64,000 bases of DNA. Origin: Bacteroidales bacterium (GTDB taxonomy: Bacteria; Bacteroidota; Bacteroidia; Bacteroidales; UBA932). The position numbers were made by a program, and so were the translations under genes. Below are positions 59,911 to 64,000 of this stretch, in pieces. The notes beneath the pieces were generated by a model. The model was not told where the DNA came from. It saw only the letters and a program-made list of their open reading frames with translations, and searched no databases. Every line of letters starts with the position of its first letter. Position 1 is the first letter of the stretch. The DNA lies in assembly GCA_017428325.1 (NCBI GenBank), contig JAFRRA010000004.1, forward strand, positions 124,001 through 188,000, in the 5' to 3' direction.

Positions 59911-62049
59911 CTACCTGGAAAACGCGTCTGAAAGTTCCTTTGGAACCTCTTTCCCGAACAGATGGCGGTACCAGAAACGGTAATCGTTGAACTCTGAGAA
60001 CTGTCCCTGTGCTCCGCGATAGCCGTGAAGCTGCCTAGGATATATCATCAGGTCAAACTGGCGTCCCATCTTCTGGAGTTCCAGGACCAGAGCCATCGTG
60101 TTCTGGATGTGGACATTGTCATCTGCAGCTCCGTGTGTGAGTATCAGGTAGTTGGTGGCATCTCCCTTGTAACCGGACTTGCGGATACGGTCTGCCATAA
60201 TGGTTCGCCTGTAGCCTTCCGGATTGCGCTGGGGAGTATCCATAAACCTCTCTGTGTAATGGGTGTCGTACAGCATATAATCATAAACTCCACCGCCAGC
60301 GATTCCATATTTGAAGTAATCGCAGCCTTCTGTCACACAAAGGGTTGCCATGCTTCCTCCGTAGGAGAATCCGTAAATTCCGATCTTGTCCGCATCCACA
60401 TAAGGCAGGCTTCTCAGCCACTTGGCCCACTCGATGAAGTCCTTGAGCTCAATGCTGAAGAAATTGCGGTACATGAAGTTTGTTCCCTCTTTGCCACAAT
60501 GTCCGCTTCCGCGGTGGTCCATAGTGAACTGTATCACATCCTGGTTGGCCCACCACTGGTTGGAAGATGAGATCATACTCCAGCTGTCGGCAACAACAGG
60601 AGTGTTAGGACCTCCGTACATATAGATGATAACCGGATATTTCTTCTGCGGGTCAAAGTTCAGAGGAAGGGTAATCTTGGCAGGTATGGTGTAGCCGTCA
60701 GGAGTAGTTATGGACACCATCTTCGGGAACGCCAGGTTGTATTCATCGAACTTGCTGCCCTTTCCGTCAGCCAGGACAATCATCTTGCCGCTTCCGTCAG
60801 TTGGCAATAGCACAGCCCTGTCAGGAGTCTGGGCATTGCTGCAGATGCATGCCATCCACTTGAAATCATCTGAAAGCTTGAACTGCTTGAAAGAATAGTC
60901 TCCGGTCGAGATTCTCGTTGTCTTTGCCTTCTTGACGGAAATCTTGTATAAATCCACCCTGGTGCTGACTTCTTTCTTGGACTGGAAATACAGTTCTCCC
61001 TTCTTTTCGTCCAGTTTCAAAAGCTTGATATCCCAGTTGCGGCCGTCTGTAAGGCATTTCTGGGTTTTCCCGTCAAATGACAGATAGTAGATCTGCTCCC
61101 ACATCGTAAAATCCCTTACCATATAAAGGCCCTTCTCGTCGAAAAGCATCTGTTCCGGCCAGTCAATCCAGGTGTCCTGATGCTCTTTGTAGATAGGCTC
61201 CTTGCTGCCGTTGGCCGGATCTACCGAGTAGAATACCAGATCCTGCTGGACCCTTGGCATCCAAGGGACAATAAAGTGTGAAGATTCTGAATTCCAGAAC
61301 GGTATGCCAAAATACTGGTCTTCCTTCTCGTTGAAATCTGCCCAGACGATATTGCCGGTCTGGATATCGGCAAACCCTATCCTCACCTCTGGATTCTTCT
61401 CGCCGCTCATAGGATAATGGCTTTCCAGTATCTGGTTCTTTGCCTTGGACGGATCGTATATAGGGAACATAGGAACCTCACTGTCGTCAAAGCGGTAGAA
61501 CGCTATGGTCTTGCTGTCCGGACTCCACCAGTATGCCTTGTACTGTGAAGAGCGGCCCAGAATCTCCTCGTAATAAACCCAGGAAGCGCGTCCGTTTAGG
61601 ATGACATTGCTGCCGTCTGCAGTGATTCTCTTGACGCTATTTCCCTCTTTGTCATAGACATACAAATCTCCATTGTTTGTAAATGCAAGAAGCTTTCCGT
61701 CTGGACTATAGGTCGGGTTGGCAATCATTCCATCCCCCTTTATCAGGTCGTTTGCCTTCTTAGCGTCCTCCTTCATATCAGAAGGAGCGGCAGCCTGGCC
61801 TGCCTGAGGTGAATACTCTCCAAAGTTTCCGGTTTTTACATTGTACAGGATATTTTCCCGCTTGCGGCTGGAAAGGTCAATTATCGTAACCTGGACCTCA
61901 TCAGCAGATATCCATTGCGGAGGCATTATGTAGTTCTCGATGGCAGGGAAGCGGTTGTTTGCTATCTGCTCCAGTGTCAGATTCTTTTTCTGGGCGGAAG
62001 CGCTCCAGCAAAGCAGCGCCAGTGAAAGCGCAAGGGCAAATCTTTTCAT
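59911..62049 (-). CDS. S9-family prolyl dipeptidyl peptidase, DPP IV-like
   Basis: 712 aa with a signal peptide (about 1-19, SAQ). An N-terminal beta-propeller (30-450) carries SWVYYEEILGRSSQYKAYWWSPDS, where the Glu pair that holds the substrate N-terminus in DPP IV lies. The C-terminal alpha/beta hydrolase has GIYGFSYGGSMATL with the nucleophile Ser, plus VHIQNTMALV and YPRQLHGYRG, providing Asp and His. It removes X-Pro dipeptides in the periplasm. Stops directly after the ComEC gene's stop (0 nt gap, convergent). Confidence 0.94.
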   Translation of the reverse strand: MKRFALALSLALLCWSASAQKKNLTLEQIANNRFPAIENYIMPPQWISADEVQVTIIDLSSRKRENILYNVKTGNFGEYSPQAGQAAAPSDMKEDAKKANDLIKGDGMIANPTYSPDGKLLAFTNNGDLYVYDKEGNSVKRITADGSNVILNGRASWVYYEEILGRSSQYKAYWWSPDSKTIAFYRFDDSEVPMFPIYDPSKAKNQILESHYPMSGEKNPEVRIGFADIQTGNIVWADFNEKEDQYFGIPFWNSESSHFIVPWMPRVQQDLVFYSVDPANGSKEPIYKEHQDTWIDWPEQMLFDEKGLYMVRDFTMWEQIYYLSFDGKTQKCLTDGRNWDIKLLKLDEKKGELYFQSKKEVSTRVDLYKISVKKAKTTRISTGDYSFKQFKLSDDFKWMACICSNAQTPDRAVLLPTDGSGKMIVLADGKGSKFDEYNLAFPKMVSITTPDGYTIPAKITLPLNFDPQKKYPVIIYMYGGPNTPVVADSWSMISSSNQWWANQDVIQFTMDHRGSGHCGKEGTNFMYRNFFSIELKDFIEWAKWLRSLPYVDADKIGIYGFSYGGSMATLCVTEGCDYFKYGIAGGGVYDYMLYDTHYTERFMDTPQRNPEGYRRTIMADRIRKSGYKGDATNYLILTHGAADDNVHIQNTMALVLELQKMGRQFDLMIYPRQLHGYRGAQGQFSEFNDYRFWYRHLFGKEVPKELSDAFSR

Positions 62050-62056
62050 ATATGTC

Positions 62057-63484
62057 TTATTTCAGATATTTCTTGTCAAAATTAATTAAAAAGACCTTTT
62101 CCACAGCACGGGTAAGGGCCGTGTAAAGCCATTTTTTATCGTCGATTGATATCTCGTCCCTCCAGAGGATATTGTCTATGAAAACGCATCTCCACTGTCC
62201 TCCCTGGCTCTTGTGGCAGGTTATCGCGGAGGAATATTTGATCTGCAGGGCATTGTAATAAGGGTCCTCCCTGACACACTGGATGCGTTTCTTCTTTGGG
62301 ATTATGCCCTCATAGTCTGCAAGGACTCCCTCGAACAGAGCGGTCTGGGCATCCCTGTCCAAGGCCGCTGTCTTGCTGTCCAGAGTATCCAGAATTACCT
62401 TTGCATCCACCTCTATGTCACTGTAGTCCGGAAACGCAAGCGTGGCGTCAGCAAAGTGGAGCCCGTATCTTTCCTGATGGTTGGATATGCCTATGAGACG
62501 GGCCATGTCCCCGTTGGCGATGAAGTCGAATCCTTCCTCCTGGCCGTCAAACTTGTAGCAGTTCTTTACCACCATAAGACGGTCTCCGCGGCACAGGGCC
62601 TCTTCCAGGAAAAGCACCCTGGACCTGATGCCCTGGTTATACCGGTTTGCTCTCTGGTTGCTGCGGCAAAGTACAACCACTTCTTCAGCGCCGTATCTGG
62701 ATATGGCATCCGAAAGATCATCGATCAAAGTTGCACCTTTGATTGCGGTAATGTCTGTAAATGAGCTGACATCAAAGACCGGAGGATCTATGTCACCGTC
62801 CGAGATTTCCTGACGGAGACGGGTTGCGTTTACAAGTATTCCGCTGCCCTCCGCCTGTCGGACAACATCCCGGAGCGTAACAGTATCAATCTTTGGACAG
62901 TAGCGCTTCATATAGGCAGGATCCAAAGCGGGACTCACATCCAGACCTACAGGAGGGAGCTGAGCCGGATCCCCTATTAGAACCAGGCGGTTGCTGGAGC
63001 TCTGCCTTACGAATTCCATAAGGTCGTCCAGCAGGTTCCCGCTGCCGAAGATGGAGTCTGAACCATCTCCAGAACTTATAAGGGAAACCTCGTCCACAAA
63101 ATACACGGTGTCCTTTGCCTTGTTGAAATTCAGGGAGAAAGCCCCCATCGGATCGCTCTGGGACTTCATCCTGTAGATGTGGCGGTGAATCGTACTCGTC
63201 CTCTCCCCTGTAAACCCTGCCAAGACTTTAGCGGCGCGGCCGGTAGGAGCAAGAAGCACATATTTGATTCCCAAGGTCTTGAGAACAGAGATGCAGGCTG
63301 CTATGGCGGAAGTCTTTCCGGTTCCCGCATATCCGGAAACCATCATCAGAAAGCGTTCGTCAGCATTATCCGTAAGAAATTTTCCGAGTCTGGAGAACAA
63401 TTCCTTCTGGCCTGGAGTCGGCTCCATGGCAAGCCTTTCCTCCATTTTGCCGGAGAGAAACTCAGCCATTCCCATCATTTCCAC
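62057..63484 (-). CDS. RecD/Dda-like superfamily 1B DNA helicase
   Basis: 475 aa. SF1 motifs: VSGYAGTGKTSAI (Walker A), LLAPTGRAAKVL (Ia), YFVDEVSLI (II), LVLIGDPAQLPPVG (III), and a C-terminal region with AITCHKSQGGQW and YTALTRAVEKV (V/VI). The pattern matches RecD2-like 5'-to-3' helicases without the N-terminal RecD2 extension. Acts in recombination or repair. Starts inside the last 10 nt of trkH. A run of in-frame Met codons (MEMMGM) leaves the exact start uncertain by a few codons. Confidence 0.9.
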   Translation of the reverse strand: MEMMGMAEFLSGKMEERLAMEPTPGQKELFSRLGKFLTDNADERFLMMVSGYAGTGKTSAIAACISVLKTLGIKYVLLAPTGRAAKVLAGFTGERTSTIHRHIYRMKSQSDPMGAFSLNFNKAKDTVYFVDEVSLISSGDGSDSIFGSGNLLDDLMEFVRQSSSNRLVLIGDPAQLPPVGLDVSPALDPAYMKRYCPKIDTVTLRDVVRQAEGSGILVNATRLRQEISDGDIDPPVFDVSSFTDITAIKGATLIDDLSDAISRYGAEEVVVLCRSNQRANRYNQGIRSRVLFLEEALCRGDRLMVVKNCYKFDGQEEGFDFIANGDMARLIGISNHQERYGLHFADATLAFPDYSDIEVDAKVILDTLDSKTAALDRDAQTALFEGVLADYEGIIPKKKRIQCVREDPYYNALQIKYSSAITCHKSQGGQWRCVFIDNILWRDEISIDDKKWLYTALTRAVEKVFLINFDKKYLK

Positions 63485-64000
63485 CTTTTGATTACAAGGA
63501 ATGCCAGTACAGGATAGATTTCAAGACGGCCGAGGAACATCTCTATCGTAAAGATGATTTTGCTCACGACAGGGAAGCTCTCGTAATTGCCGAACGAACT
63601 TAAACTGCTGAATGTAAGGCCCGTGTTTGCCGTACAGGCCAAGGATGTGGTTACCGCTGTCTTAAGGTCCAGTCCCGTGGCGGAAAGCAGTATCGCCCCC
63701 ACAAAAATGATGGAACTGAAAAAGACAAGATAAAGGTTTGTCTCTCCGGTCAGGTCAGCGTCCAGGACCCTGTTGCCCATTCTAGGCTTAATGACCGCGT
63801 TCATGTGAAGCTGACGCTTCAGCCTTGCCTTCAGGGAACTGAAGCTAACGCAGATACGGTCTACCTTGGCTCCTCCGGTGGTTGAACCGCTGCAGGCGCC
63901 CTGGTATGCCAGATAGAAGAATATCAGCAGGGCGGCCACAGGCCAGTGCTGGGCATCCGCGTTGGCAAACCCCGTGGTACTGGCTGCGGACACGTTCATG
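63475..64000 (-). CDS. trkH: TrkH-type potassium uptake protein, C-terminal part
   Basis: The last about 175 residues of a longer gene whose start lies beyond the right edge. ACSGSTTGGAKVDRI (the conserved pore-loop segment) and TANTGLTFSSLSSFGNY (the last filter repeat) with FLGRLEIYPVLAFL are typical of TrkH/KtrB. It conducts K+ with a TrkA-type NAD-binding partner. Overlaps the helicase start by 10 nt. Confidence 0.92.
   Translation of the reverse strand, partial: MNVSAASTTGFANADAQHWPVAALLIFFYLAYQGACSGSTTGGAKVDRICVSFSSLKARLKRQLHMNAVIKPRMGNRVLDADLTGETNLYLVFFSSIIFVGAILLSATGLDLKTAVTTSLACTANTGLTFSSLSSFGNYESFPVVSKIIFTIEMFLGRLEIYPVLAFLVIKRWK

Overview
The window reads as a piece of a Bacteroidales (Bacteroidota) chromosome of moderate GC. 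The support is indirect but consistent. There is a short primary sigma factor of the Bacteroidota type without region 1.1. Many intergenic regions carry the Bacteroides -7 promoter element TAnnTTTG instead of a sigma-70 -10 box. Shine-Dalgarno sequences are mostly absent. Bacteroidota-typical families are abundant: S46 peptidase DPP11, DUF5723, DUF4421, a head-GIN (DUF2807) protein, FadL-like OmpP1, DcuB-type transporter and QueA. No rRNA, tRNA, CRISPR array, insertion sequence or phage gene was found. The window looks like core chromosome with envelope and amino-acid metabolism genes, densely packed; the only gene-free stretch above 300 bases is 19513-20019.

Layout. 1-3466 (minus): DcuB-like transporter, a GDPD/PIG-L fusion, and a lipoprotein running off the left edge. 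3541-12032: envelope cluster with a FadL-like porin, a secreted unknown, a lipoprotein/DUF5723 pair, two tandem DUF4421 paralogues and a plug-less outer-membrane barrel. 12037-15423 (minus): DPP11, a small lipoprotein and outer-membrane phospholipase A. 15504-19512: exonuclease III, a lipoprotein, an acyltransferase and QueA. 20020-24350 (plus): XRE-type regulator, PyrD, CinA and a serine hydrolase. 24352-27126 (minus): M19 dipeptidase and P5C dehydrogenase. 27228-31355 (plus): ECF sigma factor, membrane anti-sigma candidate, head-GIN protein, then HtpG. 31389-47678 (minus): a nearly gap-free run of twelve genes from rpoD down to two paralogous secreted proteins. 47797-50188 (plus): dnaN, a DnaQ-like exonuclease and an unknown. 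50183-54711 (minus): flavoprotein, orphan solute-binding lipoprotein, phosphotransacylase and acetate kinase. 54815-59910 (mostly plus): MsrA, TPR protein, phosphoesterase, thioesterase and a minimal ComEC. 59911-64000 (minus): DPP IV, a RecD/Dda-like helicase and the C-terminal part of TrkH.

How the genes fit together. Two exported dipeptidyl peptidases (DPP11 for acidic residues, DPP IV for proline), a dipeptidase, an alanine/glycine symporter and P5C dehydrogenase suggest an organism that ferments peptides. A phosphotransacylase plus acetate kinase would yield ATP from acyl-CoA, and a C4-dicarboxylate carrier fits fumarate respiration with succinate export. This is inference from gene content.

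Most interesting non-gene signals: a 16-bp perfect palindrome over the -33 element of the XRE regulator; an ECF-type promoter (AAC-N16-CGTC) ahead of the ECF sigma gene that overlaps the divergent pruA promoter; and a 15-bp perfect inverted repeat followed by a strong hairpin just ahead of htpG. Most interesting proteins: the GDPD/PIG-L fusion, a histone-H1-like Lys/Ala/Pro repeat protein with a separate C-terminal domain, a ComEC stripped to its membrane core, and a butyryltransferase-type phosphotransacylase paired with an acetate kinase. I found no clear-cut new defence or mobile system.
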